Assembly: GCA_037783545.1 (NCBI GenBank)
Contig: JBBELK010000217.1
Coordinates: forward strand, 930,001-994,000
Source: Henricia sp. BOLD:AAB3569
Lineage: Eukaryota > Echinodermata > Asteroidea > Spinulosida > Echinasteridae
DNA length: 64,000 nucleotides
Reading direction: 5' to 3'
In this document: positions 1-15,400 of the stretch, piece by piece
Layout of the letters: every line of letters starts with the position of its first letter
How positions within the stretch are numbered: the stretch's first letter is position 1
Notes under the pieces: model-generated
Databases searched by the model: none
The model's input: only the letters and a program-made list of their open reading frames with translations
What the model was told of the DNA's origin: nothing
Made by a program: the position numbers and the translations under genes

Positions 1-376
1 ACACAACGCCATATAAAAACAAAATGGTGGTCCCGTATACATTTGTCAAATGGATTATTGGCAAACTGTTATATCCCACAAAAAAACTGTTTTACTTATT
101 GGAATTTGCCATTGACTGTAGTGCTTAGTTGTAATACAAAATAGCAGTTTTCTCAAAATGCCAAAAATGGATATATAGCGTTTTGCGATGAAACTCTTCA
201 TATACCACTCTGCAAACAGAGCGCTGTTAGGATACATGTTGAAAGGGTTGTCTGGGTAGCGAGCCACTTGTGCATCCAATAAGAGTGCACTACCAGAAAA
301 ACCATTTCTATACAGAACAGGCCAAATGGCTTGCAGCATGGCTTTACCTTTTTTAGTTCAACTTAGTGTAACCCAC

Positions 377-458
377 CTTTATTTGGTCCAGGAGTGCTGT
401 GGCTATATTGGTATGCATATCAATAGTCTTCTTCTTCTGAAGTAGCTCAGGTAGTGAA
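377..458 (-). CDS. SCFD1: SCFD1 exon 12 (last exon visible)
   Basis: It encodes [18 protein letters not shown] and ATALLDQIK, matching human SLPELLEKKRLIDLHTN. The donor is GTGGGT at 376. The next exon (human LDVYFEYEEKIMSK region) is not found in bases 1-376, so it lies further left. Confidence 0.94.
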
Positions 459-3400
459 CTGTGGATAACAATTCAGATAACATTCAGGACTACAGCCCAT
501 TTTGGTGATAATATTCTCCTACAAACACTTTTGTCTTTTCTCAATATGGAAGAAACAACTAACTTGTTCAAAGAAGATAACTTTAAGGAGCATGTCCAGA
601 TCACATTTTTGAACCCCCAATTTTTGCTGTGGGTGTTGAGATCTTTGTACCATATCATTTGTCAGATTTTTCTCACTACCATTCTGAAATTTTGCGTTCT
701 CATTCCATATATAGTCAAGGATATCGTCAAAAAACCACCGCTGTTTTGTAAAATAAATGATTTGGTTTCATAAAGCAGTGCAGTAATTACACCAACCTTT
801 TTAGTTCCACATCCAAACTAGTGGTTGTGGGATTGCAAAACCCATTTAAAAAAAACAAACAATCTGGTCACGCTCCTTTGATTACATAGTGAAAATTTAT
901 TCAGCCATTTAAATGGATATGATGTTCATTCATGTTTTCATTGGGCTATCTCTCACTAATTATAAGATTCTTGTTTTACCTGTAGAATGTGGACACTTTA
1001 GTTACACCGTAATGCACATACTTTTACTGTAGTGGGATATCATTTTCTTTGTGATATGAATACTGGCTGAGGTAGCTAGACTGGAAAGGGACAGTTTTTG
1101 AGATATGGTGTGTCACAAAACGTGACCCAACTTCACGGACAAACCCACATGTACGCACAACCTGCTTACCTGACAGCCGAGGTAAGTTTGGCTGTAGTGT
1201 CTGATAGCATGGTAATAGCACCCTCGTCCTCGCCTTCCAGACCCTAAAAAATGCAGGTAAATACAAAATTTAGTTTTTCAACAAATATTGAGCTAATAAT
1301 GCATCACATTGAGGTGTGGTAGTCAAGACTATCACAAGGCCTTGCAAGTCTTCACAATGCTATAAGTAAACTTGTGCTGATATCCAGGACTTGACAACTG
1401 AGTCCACCAAGGCCAATGGCCTCATGCCCTGCTGAGTTGGCCCCGCTGTTCCTTCAAGATATACTGAAGCCAACATGCCCTATCCTCTTAAATTTCATGA
1501 GGCTTGTAGACATTACGACCAAAATACATTTGCGCACAACAGCAAAAACCTTCTCCGAGCAGGTTTTAATTTGCCATTGTGAGCACCAGCAAATAACCAT
1601 TAAACCACTTCGCGAGGGCTAGGCATTTTCCAATTCATTCCCCTGGAGTGGGAGACTGCACTAGCAATTTTAGTTATGCAGTATACATGTATGTCTCTGG
1701 GGTTGGAGACTTAAACTAGTTTTTATTTCAAGTCGTAAATCAATCTTAATTTCCCAAGTCCAGTCACAAGTCATTTTCTCTAGAGTCAAGTCACAGGTCA
1801 AAAACCAAAAACTGACTTAACACCAAGCCAACAAGATAATAGTGACCAGCTCTGCCCTGGTCTAATTCATGGTCTAATTCATAGGCTAATTCTGTAAAAC
1901 CGCTCCCAAGACACTCACACTCAGAACTGCATATGCAGTTCTCCGTCACAAAGTGGTTAAAGCGACTTCTCACTGTGCGATTTTTGCCACGAATTTCCAA
2001 CGATTAGGTACGATTTGGTGAGATTACCAGAGACTGTCTATAGATTCTATACACAATCATACCAAATCGTTGGAAATGCGCACAGTGGGAGGCCCACTTA
2101 AGGCTGTTTACATACTAGATTAAGTGCTCCCAAACCGTTTCGGAATAGGTCGTTTTGGAAACAATTATCGTGCTCAATAGAAACACGCCCAATATCTGAC
2201 TCTTCACTTAAAGGCCCATTGTATCATTTGCAATCACCTAAAATTTCATTTCATAAGTTGACACTTGACAAGAAAAAAAAACCAACTGAAAGTGTTGACA
2301 GTAATGGTAACAAACACTGCATGAATTTGTGTGTCCATGTTGTTACATTTGTATGAAGAAACTTACAACTGATTATTACCATTCATTTTGTTTTTACCAT
2401 TCACTTTTCAAAAACCACGCATGGATTTTAAAGGTTTTTTAGAGCATTGGCGCATGTATGTAGCTGAAATTTCTGCAAGCTAGTTTACCAACATTCTTCT
2501 TTAGATACATGTATGTTATGCCCTTATTGATTGCTTTCGATGACGTAGAACATCCGGAATGTGGGGTGGGCAACAGTCACGCGCGTACACACGCGCGCCA
2601 ATAGACTCACATGAACACGCGTAAAAAATACTCACCAGCGTATTTTCATTCGAAGATGCCGCACGCGGGCGTTGTGATACGTTCAAATTATTGAGCATGC
2701 ACTCGGCTTGTAAAAACGAAAGTGCTTTTAGTTGATCGCGATTTTCAGCCTGAAGAAATGCGTTTTTATCTTTCTCGATACAACAGCCATGGCGCTTTTC
2801 TTGCTCTGTTTGCCGGTTATTACTCGAGCCACGTGGGTCATGAAAAATGCCCACCAAAATGGTGGATGGAAGGCGTGATGTCACCGGAAAGCAATCAATT
2901 ACAGGAATCCGCAAAAAAGTGTTATCTTGGAAATGACACATCCTTTAACTTGCACAAAATACCCATGTTTTGTAATTGAGACACACTCGATGGTTCCAAT
3001 TTGATGAAAACAACTCACCATGGCTGCTTTGAGTTTCTTGACTTCATCCTCAGATGCTCTGTACGTTTCCAGCTCATTTTGTACTGCCTCAGCAACTTCA
3101 GGGAAAGGACTGTGTGGGAATGGACAACACAACATAATCATGCGTCAAAACAACACCACCATAAGGAGAGGAGAGATGGACACTCAAAAGAACAATCAAT
3201 TTATGTTTGAAAAAACACCACTTTGCCCAAAAAGCCACTTCACCCCAAAACAACCTCGTGCACGGGCCATGGTTCAGGGAGAAGTGGTTCAGGGCGAAGT
3301 GGCTTTGGGGTGAAATGACTGTAAACCCTTTTTTACTGTTTTCTCAAAAGTTAGACGAAGTACAGAGCTGGTTTTTGCTCAGGTTGGTTTTAATCATGCA

Positions 3401-6400
3401 TATCTTCAATCACACAGGGGGATACAACTATTTGTAACAGTTTACCAATCATCAGCGTTGTAGTTGAGTACTTTTATCCGAGTACCAAGTACTGCCGAGT
3501 ACTCAGACAGCCGAGTACCATTTCAGTCCGTGTATTTTGCCAACCGAGTACAAGTACCGGAGTCCGAGTACCGGAGTCCGAGTACCGGAGTCCGAGTACC
3601 GGAGTCCGAGTACCGGAGTCCGAGTACCGGAGTCCGAGTACCGGAGTCCGAGTACCGGAGTCCGAGTACCGGAGTCCGAGTACCGAGTTCTTGAACATCC
3701 GAGTACAAGTACGAGTACTTCAACATCCGAGTACAAGTACATGTACGAGTATCGAGTCCTTACATCCGTACACAGATTTGGCACGGAGATCGGTACCTTT
3801 CGATACCAGACAGTATAGCTAGCCCCAAAACCATTTCGCCCTGCACCACTTCGCCCTGAACCACTTCGTCCGAATGCCACTTCGCCCCAAAATACTTTGT
3901 GCACAGGCCGTGGTTCAGGGCGAAGTGGTTCGGGGCGAAATGGTTTTGGGGCGAAGTAACCATAAAGCCTTTATGACTGTTTTTTCAAAGGTTTGACGAA
4001 GTACGGAGAGAGTTTTTGCTCAGGTTGGTTTTAATCATGGATATCTTCAATCACACAGGGAGATTAAACCATTTGCAACGGTTTACCAATCATGTGTTCT
4101 GCCTTTAAATACTTTCCATCTCAAAGAGTACATAAAGTACAGTTCATAAAAAAATTGTTTGAAAGCCATTTTAATGATTTTTGTATAAAAAATAACACGT
4201 CAGGTGTAACGGGGACACTAAATGTCACACTTTTGGACCCCTAATTTATAGAAAGACCCATGTACTAACATGCTCCCCCTTGACCCCTGACCCGTATTGA
4301 ATAATGTTCCTGTTCGGAGCTTATCAATTATTAATCAAGATTAAGAACTACAGCAGGCTTTTTACTCACTTTCCTTTCTGGAAGGCCCAGAATTTATCAT
4401 GACAAGAGAGGTCGTAGGATTTGGTCTTTTTCTTGGGCCTTGACCCTGTGGTGGAGTGGCCCACGTCTACCGTCTCCTCAATTACTACTCTGTTTAATTG
4501 AAGATCCTGTTGTTAAATTGGTAAAGTTGAGTTGTCAAACAAATTGTAAAGTTCATGAAAAAAATAAATCTTCAAAATCAATTCCCAGCAATTCAACAGC
4601 AGAAACCAATAATTTCATGAAATAAAATATCTATTGCTTTAGTCCAGACAATATTCAAATGGAATTTCTTAACATGAGATTAGCAAGCCAAAAATACACT
4701 GCATATATACACCAGTCCGAGAGCTGAAGTCCTCTTCTCTGTACGTCTGTCATAACTGGGGGCCATCCAGTGGCATTAACCATACGTTTTGTGTTGAAGA
4801 TAAGCTGTTACATTGTGCTGTAACTTCGAACAATTTTGCGCATTTATTGTAAGCTTGCGAAGCCTGTGTACGCGAAGGGGCATGTTGTGCGCTGTTCGAT
4901 TTAACACCAACACTAAGCGCCCAGTTCATGGCAGTTGATGGCCTCCAGTAATGGCGGACGTGCAGGGAAGGAGTCCTTAGCAACCGGATTAGTCTATAAA
5001 TAATCGTGGGCCATCTCGTGGGACAAGTTTTAACATTTAAATTGGTCAACAATGTAAGCAAAAAATTTACAACTAAACATGTTCTCGAGGAGCAAAGAAA
5101 CTTACCTACAAGATGGCAGCTTTTCTATACGATCTATGCAGTGTATTTTTGGCTTGCTAATCTCATGTTAAAAAATTCTATCTGAATACCGTATGGAAGC
5201 ATAAATACCTTATTTTAAGAAATTATTGGTTTCTGCTGTTTTGCAAATTGCTAGTTACAATGCTATTTTTTTCAAGGAATTGAGGCAGAAATATAAAGCA
5301 ATCTTCTGAAGACGTAATGTTATGGCACATATTTCGTGTCTAAAATTGTATGCGTCTTAAAGGCCCAGTGTATCATTTGCAATGACCCCCCCAAAAAAGT
5401 AATCGGAGTTTACAGGGGAAAAGTTCTGAAAGTAAAGATTGAATTAATAGCAACTACCCAATGAAAGGTTTCCGCTCAAAATGATATAATTTTACCAGAA
5501 AATAATTCGTAAATATGAAATTATTTAGATCGTTTGCAAACGATTTACTTATTTTTGGTTCGCATCTACGCAGTCCAAAATGCATGGGCGCTGTGTACTG
5601 CGTGTGCGTGTTCCAACGCGATGCATTTTTATGGATCGCGCGCACACGCATATGGATTTTCATGGTTTTTTTTAAACGTGGTACATTTGACAAAGCTGAA
5701 ATTTCTTCGGATGAGTTTGTTGATGTCTTTCTTTTGATTTATAATGGTTTTATTCGCAGAATCGCTCAAAAACAGATCATCTACAGGGCCTTTAAGGCAC
5801 AGGTAAGGAAACAAATTGAAGAGCAAATCATCTTAGCGATGTCAGAGTTAAAATTTCTCAAAAGTTAAGACATCATAACTTTCTTTATTGCAATCCACCC
5901 CTGGACTTTTTGTCGCAGTAAAATACAAACTTCCATAAACAATGGCATTGTGCACATATTTGCACTGCAAGAAACCAACCAAGACTACATACCAGCACAT
6001 CATGGGCAAGGGCTTGGTAGGTCCATGTGTGATGCAATGGTGTGGCTAGATCCATGTTACGATCTAGAAGGACTAATAACGGTCTTGTGAAACTGTGGAA
6101 TTGGAAAATTAACACCATAATAACTATGTGTTTTGAATAGGCTAAAAATGAGCTAGGTATCACCTGGAGAGTTAGTTAATCTCATGTGGTTTTTTTTGGC
6201 CCGGTTTTTCATAAAGAACATGAATATTTTGGGTAAAAAGTTCAAATTCTGAACCCACACCCTAAAAAGGGACGGAGCAGGGGAGTGGGCGGGGGAGTCT
6301 ATTCAAGCATATGCAGCACGATACGAGGGTACTCCCCCTACCATTATTACCCCATTGTGTCTCAAACATCCAAGGAATTCCTTTCAGTTTTTAGGGGGGT

Positions 6401-9400
6401 TGGTGCGTTAACAAAGGGGAAGAGTGTGTTGAGTCATAGGGGCGTTCAGGGGGGAGTCCTTAGGCCCCATATCGTGCTGGGTATATATCCAGGGCATCCG
6501 AATAGTCTGGCAGGAGGATTATGGTCTCATGCACCCTCTTCCAAGATGCCAAAGTGATTCTTAGCACTCTGAGGGCATCTGCTAAAGGAATTTTGTTCCC
6601 CATGAAACACCGGTCCAGAAAAACCATTCAAGATTAACTAAGGCTGGATCCGAATTAGTGGCTTTTGGTGTGGTTATGGCTGTTGCTATGGGCGGACAAT
6701 GAAAGTCCTTAGAAACAGCATAGCAACAGCTGCAGTCACAGCCAAAGCCACTAATTCGGATCCAGCCTAACTCTCCAGGTGATACCTAGCTCATTTTTAG
6801 CCGGGTCGATTTTCCTTTAGTGAGTCCACAGAAATGCAGTCAAGAAACCAGGGCTGTGGCCCAGTCCACCTGAAGTCTTAATTCAAGTCTCATGACATTC
6901 AAATGAACAAATGCATTCTTTTGTGTGCGTCTATCCTTTGTTACTTGTAAGTGGACTTATGAAGAAATTGTAAAGGACTTGTGATGGACCCGAGACAGAT
7001 TTGATTTCTGAAAATTTAGAGTACATAATAGATGCACAAAGGAAGCCAACAAGAAAATTGTGTGCACTCTTCAGTTCCTTGGAAAAACCTCAGTGCTGAC
7101 CTTAATAGGTAACAACATGACTGAGCATACTAGTACTGTGCCTCATAGCTCAGAGGTGAAAAATCTGCCCGGTGTATCAGAGGTCTTGTGTTCGAATCGT
7201 GATGAGAACCGTCAGATTTTTATCTCATATTGATTTTTTTCATTTCAAACCAAATATTGCATGTGCTAGCGAGCATTGTAAAATATATTTCCAGTTTACC
7301 TACCTGTGGCATAAGGCAAAAAACAAGCAGTTTTAGCTTAAAATGTTTATTAAATTTTGCTGAGGTACTTTCTACTGTGGGTGCCTAGTTGGAGTCCGGA
7401 TGTCTCACCTGAACTGTCCGGCCTGCATGGAGTCCGTTGTGAAGAGACTGTTGCGCGAGTCTCGTAGATTCTCTCTCAGCTTCTTGTCAAGTTTCTGATT
7501 GGAAAATCAATCAAAATATCACCGTTTTCAATCAATCACATGTCAAATTTGGTTAGAGATAGTATACATGATTGAGAAACTGTTACAAATAGTTTTATCC
7601 CCCTGTGTGATTGAAGATATGCATGATTAAAACCAACCTGAGCAAAAACCAGCTCCGTACTTCGTCTAACTTTTGAGGAAACGGGCAAAATAAGGGTTTG
7701 CAGTCATTTCGCCCCGAAACCATTTCACCCTGACCCACTTCGCTCTGAACCGAAGTGGTTTTGGGGCGAAGTGGCATTTGGCAAGGTAGTGTTTGGACAA
7801 AGTGATTTGGGGTGAAGAGGCACTTAGGCAAATTAGTTTGTGGTTGAAACGGCACTTGGGCGAAATGGTTTTAGGGCGAATTGAATTTACGCTCGCGAGA
7901 CGAAAAATAATTGTCTTGCTCATTTCTCAAAAACTATAGCACTTCAGACAAAACCATTTCAAGAGAAGTTTTCTGCCGTCCTCTTGTTTATGATGTGTAA
8001 GTTAGGCGTAAATCTGTGAACATTTCTGATTCTTTGAGATACCAATCATGTATACTGCTTTTAAATCACAACACAGTTCAGTTAAGTTAAATCTTACCTT
8101 GGCCACCATCTCGGCAGCATTGCCTTTGGGGCATCGTATTATTGGCACAGTGCCAAGAGTGACGAATACGGAGAAGAGGCTGTTGGTAATGGTGTCCATT
8201 ATCGTATCCATTTCCGTGTCTTTGACTTCTCCATTGTTCATACCTTTTTAAATAGAGTTGTTACAATCAATAAAAAGGCTAATGAAGCATAATTATTATC
8301 TCAAATGTTAAGAGTTCATTTTGCTCATCCTCTTGCAACAGTGCCCCTTTAACGCACTCCCTCACTCCTGCGTACAGTGGCCCTGTTGAAAAAGGCCCCA
8401 TTTCGCAGTGGGACTAGCGACAGAAATCTTGTCGCCTCGGCTGGACCAATCAGGACGCTTGGCAGTGCATTGCAGCATGATTGCAGGCATTCAAATGTAA
8501 CGCGCGCAGATTGTAAACACCGTGCATGCATGTAATACAAGTACTCGGTAAAGCTGGCCGTTGTCCGCGTCGACGATTGGCTGCTATTTAAAGCATACTG
8601 GGGAATCCGTTCCATTACATTCGTCAGCATGCATCCCTGTTATTAATTTGAAAAACTGCGCAGTAAATTAAGATCGTCGTTTGAAATTTTGGTAGGAATG
8701 GGACAGTCATAAGTAACGGAACCCAATACAATTTCTGGAAGTATAGAAATCGTTTCTTTTCGGCATAACATGACCGAATTGATTAAATTACATCAAAATG
8801 ACTCGGGCATGAGTTGGCTCAAGACAACAGCTGGCTCACTCCACAGATTTGCGTGTGTTTCCTCAGGGTATTGTTACGTCGCTTTGCAGAGTGAAAATTC
8901 CCTGATAATCTCAGGATGATTTTGCTAGATACAAGGGTTTTTTATGCCTGATCCAAAGATTTAGATACAAAAAAAGGAATTATGAAACGATGTTGCAAGG
9001 TGTAGAGTAGGCTGATTCAAAGTATGCTTTCAAAATGTCTCCTTCAAGAGCTAATAAAACAGTTTCTAGAATTCTGTTTTTTCATCTAAATTCAGAGTTC
9101 TTGCTAAGCCAGTGTTCTCCACTGCTAGAAATTTTGTCTGGGTGCGCTGAGCAGTGTTCGCTGCAATAGGACGCTGTTCAAAACAAATACATGCAACTGC
9201 AATGGCCGTTATCGACCACAGACTGGTCGCCGATGTGATTGATATGCATGGTAAGTGAAAGATAATGACACCAGTGGCTAGCGAATCATTTTTGGTGACT
9301 TTACACCTAATTGGGTAATTCCCAAAATTAGGGGTCCAAAAGTGTGACATGCTTTTTAAGATTTCCAAGTGTTTTTAGTGATTTAAAGTGGTTTCCCGGT

Positions 9401-12400
9401 AGAATTTTCTTTATTTTATTTTAACAAATGCCACTTAAATTTAATGTTTGTGTGTAGATATGGCACCAAGGTTAATGCAAATTTTCATTGGCGTAGGTAA
9501 CCCGGGACACCAAACCCCTATTCTATACCATGAAACAAATTATAAGCCTGTATGGTCTTTTGTTTTGAATATTTTTCAAGAATCAGAGAACAAAATATTC
9601 AAGAAAATGATGCTGCCCCCTATAATCATAGACCACAGTCAATTACTGAGAATTTGTGATCACGAGTGGTGATTTTTGAAGCAGAGGGTGTCGTACGTAT
9701 TTTGGACCCCTAATTTTTAAAATTACCCAATTTTGGAATGACTAGGCTGCACCTTTGCATTGTTTTAGAGGGGAAATTGATTTATTTTTGTCCGGGCTGC
9801 CGAGTTTTTTTGCCCGGGTGGCAAATTTTTGTCCGGGCTAAGCATATGCATAGTTTTTACTCGTAGCCAGCAAGGAGAGCTATACTTTCACACGTGGTAA
9901 GCCTTCCAATCATGGGTGGTTCCCACTCACGACATCGCTTATGCATTTGTACAAAACAGGCAACCAGTTTTTCTCTGGGCCTTCAGGTTGGGAACTAAGG
10001 ATTTTTTTCTCATATACATTGAACACGGATTTGGGTGAGTTCATATGTTGGAATCAATAGCTTATTCAATTCTAATATATACATCCCACCGACACTTCCG
10101 TCGCAAATGTTGCATTTCTGAGATAAATAAATGATAAAATTACTGCATAAAGTAATGCACAAAATGACGTGCGAGCGGTCTGTGCGTAAGCGTGGCAACA
10201 GAGGGCGCTGCGCACGCACATGAATGGTTATCTTGTGCACTAACTGAAGGCAATTTTTGAAGAAAACGTGATTTTTCTTCAGAAAAGCAACATTTGCGAC
10301 AAAAGTGCAAGTGGGAAGTATACCTTAAAATAACATTGTGTTGATTCCAGGAGATAATTTCCTTAAAATCATTGTTCAATGTATACGATAAAAAAAACGG
10401 AACTAGTTTGTCAACTTTCAATACCTCGGTGAGCTAATATTGACTACCCACAATCAAACCATGTTATATTTGTACATGTCCACAATACTCACTGTAGTAT
10501 GAGATGGCATCTCTGTTCTGATGCCTGACAGTGAAGAAATAATCCTCCATGGAGATGAAGTTCAGGTATTGGTCAAAAACCTATAAAAAGATAAAACGGA
10601 TGTGTGAAAGTTGTTTATTGTTACAGTCAAACTTGCTCTTCCCGCCACCTCTATAAAACGGCCACTTGCCTAAACCAGCCAAGACTGTTGGGTCCCGAAT
10701 GACTGCTGTGTAAAATAACCATTTACGCACCTTAATAAACCGGCCCCTCTATAACGCGGGCAACGGCCAGGGTTGAAGGTTTTTGTGTGCACAGTGTATG
10801 GCAAAAACATCCTTGTTATTGAGGCCATGTAAAAATGAAGGGCGCCCTCTGTTGTTACTCATGTTTAGGCATATGTCTAGTTCTCACGTACCATGCATAA
10901 AAACATTGTATAAAACAGTATTGGGGTCACACCGGGCAGATTTTTCACCTCTGAGCTATGAGGCACAGTGGTATGCTCAGTCATGTTGTTACCTAAAAGG
11001 TCAGCACAGAGGTTCTCCCAAGGAACTTGGTGCACATATGCCTAAACATGATATGTTTAAAAAAAACTTTTGCCCGGTCCCTTGGGTGGCCACTATACAC
11101 AAGTTTGACTGTATTTGTAAAATTTAAACCCCAATATTGGGTAAAAGTGCATTGTCACTGAACAGGTTAAAGCGCCATCACCCCCTTTTACTTTAGTATG
11201 TGTGCGTGTAGAGGGGTAATTGTTATCTTATTGAAATTATGTATATAATCACGTCCCATTGTTAATATAGGAGCCCCTCCCCTGTGTACATTTTTATAGC
11301 CTCACTAGTTTTCCCAGGCCTATGTCCATTTTATAATGCACAACCCATGTTTTTTGCAGTGTCCTCTTCCCTCTTGTGTGGTAGTTTATGGCTTGTAGAG
11401 GTCACTACCCTGTGACCACAAGCACATGGTCATTGACTGTACAGATCAGCAGCAGATAAAACAGATAAATGTAATTATGCTACTTCTCACATTTTTCTCA
11501 TGGGTGTTGGGATTTTGATACCACATCACACTATGAACATCTTTTACCCTTAAAAATTTGTGAACGTACAACTTTTCCCTTCAATGCAGAAACAAGTGCT
11601 TTTTAAGGGGGGAGGGGAGGGGGGGAGGGGGGGGGGGGGAGGAGGGATTATCAGCCTAATCCTGCAAAGGATTTTTTACGGATGTTTCATGGCATGACCC
11701 ACATACACTAACAATGGCCAGACATAACGGTCTCCCAATTAGCGGGGCTATAATTTCACGGCGAATTCACGCAGGGCCGGGCGGCAAACACAGTGGCCAT
11801 GTTGCTGGCTAAGTTGCTGTAATAAACAGATAAGTGTGCGCCTTTGCCGTTGTGCAGTGCTTGCCTGGATTACCCAAGCTCGACCGCACATAAAAGCATG
11901 GAGGAAGAAACATCTTTCTCCAGGCATTAGTTTTTAGGACTGAGTAGGCCTACATGTATTTTCCTGTTCGTATTGGGAAGAGAGGGTTTCTTAAGTAAAT
12001 TTAGACATTTTTTTAGTAGGTATATCATGTGTTAAGATTATTGATTATTGATTATATAATATTGATTATTTTGAATGGCCCCTTAGTCTTTAAAAACAGA
12101 CAAATACAGAATACAATGATCAAATCGACTAAACCAACTGTAGTACCTTTGATACTTGTGAAACTGTGTTAGATTGAAGGGCTGCACTGGCTAGGTCTTC
12201 AAGTAGCTGCCTGGAGACGGCCGAGATGAAGTTGAGATAGAACGACTCGTAGCATTGGCTCTGGAAGTCCTGTAGGTTAGAAATGAACCAATAGTAATAC
12301 AGTAAATTCTCGTTATAACACCCGGATATAAAGCTCTTCTCGATATAAAGCTCCTTTTTCTAAGTCCCAGCCATTATTCCCTGCATTGTGTATGCACTGG

Positions 12401-15400
12401 TTATAGCGCTCTCTGGATATAAAGCTCAAATTATTTCGGTCCCTTGAAGAGCGCTATAATGAGAGTTTACTGTATATGTACAGGTACCATAAATTAAAAT
12501 ACTGCTATATTATGAAGTTGTAAAGCACTGTTTTTCTTTTAAATTTTTGATATTCCCACATTTGATGAATACTGTGATTATAAGTTTTTTGAACACCGAG
12601 GCTCTACATGCACATGATACAATCTGATGCAATCTGACCACGTTGTTGCAACCATTAAAATAAAGCATGAGGTGAGCAGACTATCTAGTCCCAATTACAT
12701 GTACATCTTAAACTCAAGCAACTCAACTGATCAGTCGCTATTGATGTGGACGTAGATGATGTCTCACAAGAAATCAAGCCAAGGAGCAAGAATCAGAACT
12801 CTAACATTGCTTCTTAACCACTTCTCGACGGGGAACTGCATATGCAGTTCCGAGTGTGGTTGTCTTGAATTAGACCAGGGCAGGGCTGGTCACTATTATT
12901 TTGTTGGCTTGGGGGTCAAGTCAGTTTTTGGTCTGTGACTTGACTCTGGAGAAATAATGACTTGTGACTGGACTTGAGAAATAAGATTGATTTACGACTT
13001 GGAATAAAAACTAGTCATCAAGTCTCCAGCCCCAGAGACATACATGTATACTGCATAACCAAAACTGCTAGTGCAGTCTCCCGCTCCAGGGGAATGAATT
13101 GGAAGATGCCTAGCTGTCGCAAAGTGGTTAAAATAAACAATTAGAAAATTGCCAACGTTTAAAGTCCAAAACAATGTTTGCACTGACAAGAAAATGGGGA
13201 GGAGGAGAAGGAAGGGAGTGTTTGTTACTGCTTGGGCACAGAGTAAGAAGATACAGAATAGTTTGCACTTACTCGACATATTCGCTGGACATTTTCTTCT
13301 GTGGGGAGAGCAAAGTAGACAGCAGGAACATCGGGTATTGGGTCCCGATCTGAATGAAGAAGTCTTTACAAAAGATGAAAGACAAAAAGTACCGTGTTCA
13401 TGATTCTGACTTTAAACTGAAAACATAAGCATGTTTCTACTGAGCACAAGTGCCGTTTCAAAAACAGTTTAGTATTGTTATCCATCCTAAAGGATCTTGT
13501 TCAGGTTTTTTTTAACCAAGCAATCATATAAAAAAACCTCCTCAAAATACTATCAATGGCAAAAAAAAAAGAGGAAATTTGCAGTTTCCAATTTGGATGT
13601 GAGAGCAAAAAGGTTGGTGTGATCACTGCACTGCTTTAGAGAATGGACAAATTAGTTTAAAAAACGTTGGTGGTTTTGATGATATCCGTGAAAATATACG
13701 GATTAGGAGCAGGAAATTTTAGAATGGTAATGAGAAAAATATCACAAGTTTCAAGTGGAAGGTCTGGGCGAAGGGGAAGTGATCGGTCATCTGAGAACAA
13801 ACGCAATCTAGCACGCCCTGCGGCAGGGAGAATGCATCAGCCATAGATGACATGGTTTAGGATTTGCCTCAACCATGTTCAACAAATTTACAGAATTGTG
13901 GGCGACATCCAATTTGAAACTTACAAGTGCAGAGTGACACCCATGTCTCTCAGCTCCCGTACAGACAGAAGCGGTGAGATGATGTCTTGGCCAAAGCGGT
14001 CGTATACCAGTATCTTCCATGTGGGCTCGTTCAGACTGCTCTTGGTTACCGGTGCATTCAAGTTTAACATTCGCTTCAAAGCAGCTTGAATAAAAGACAT
14101 GTCAAGTTAATTGTGACCTAAAAAGTGTACGTACTTGTACCATGGACCTTTTTTTAAAACACAGACATTTAGCGCAATGAGACTGGGTTCGCTGTAGTAC
14201 AATTTATGATGGGGAAAGATTAAAATGCACAGACACCCACTGGGCCCCATACACTAAACCCACATGTATGAGACAACTCATACATGTACAAATAGTTTTT
14301 CCTCAGTAAATTTGGAAAATATACCATAGACTCCATACACTATGTCTAGAGCATGACATGAGTATTTATGGGTGAGGGCAGAGTGACGTCAGCCGGTGAA
14401 AAGATACATTGTTTTTCACCGAGCGTGCGAATTTCGTGCATAGGCCTAGCATGAAAAAGAACAGTGTGCCGAGTCTGCGCTCTAAACTTGTGGCATATTC
14501 ATTTTTAAGCGAATAACGCTGAGAAAAATACGACGCCAGCGTTCGAATTAGCACTGGTCCGTTGGCCAAATGACAGTTGAAATGGTCTCGGGCCAGCTGC
14601 AAAGCCTTCCTTAATGGTCCGTCTGTCCAGTTGAAATAAAACAGACCCACGCCGTACTAAATTTAAAGGAGTGATGAAATAACTTTGATCTTTCTCCAGA
14701 CTCCCACGGCCGGTTCCAATTTATTCCCCTGGAGTGAGAGACTGCACTTGCAGTATACATATATGTCTCTGGGGCTGAAGACTTGATGACTAGTTTTTAT
14801 TTCAAGTCGTAAATCAATCTTATTTCCCAAATCCAGTCACAAGTCATTTTTTTCCAGAGTCAAGTCACATGTCAAAAACCAAAAACTGACTTGACCCCAA
14901 GCCAACAGGTTAAAAAAGACCAGCTCTGCCCAGGTAGTACTATGGGCTAATTCTGTATAACTGCCCCAAAGAGTACACTCACACTTAGTCCTGAAGGGGT
15001 TAATGTGCACAAAAACATACATCCTTGAGAATTTATAACAAAAAAAGCCTTTCAAGACTCCAGAATAGCTCTAAAATGTACCACATTTTCAAACTTTTAA
15101 TGGGGAGAACCTTATGACTACCATATTTTCCTAAATTATTCGCTCAAATGTGGTTTTTGCAAACATTAATGGTTGACTGTGTTTAAAAAGAACAACCATA
15201 AATTTTAACGGTATTAAACCGGGCCACGTGAAATGCCGACGGGCCAGTGAAGATTTAATACAACTGGCCCTGTTGGCCAGTTGGGAAAAAAGTTAAGGGC
15301 GAACGCTGGACGCACTGCTAAGAGAGTTCGCGGATGCCCGCCCTCGCCCATACCTTAAATTTATGACACTTTTCCCTCTTAATTTTACGTTTTTGTCATC

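Noticed and set aside
55..339. Next SCFD1 exon or a separate gene at the left edge
   Set aside because: The 94-residue minus-strand ORF has no similarity to the expected SCFD1 segment and no suitable splice sites in frame.
3464..3904. Overlapping ORFs with [18 protein letters not shown] repeats
   Set aside because: They come from the 14-bp tandem repeat, which happens to lack stops in several frames on both strands.
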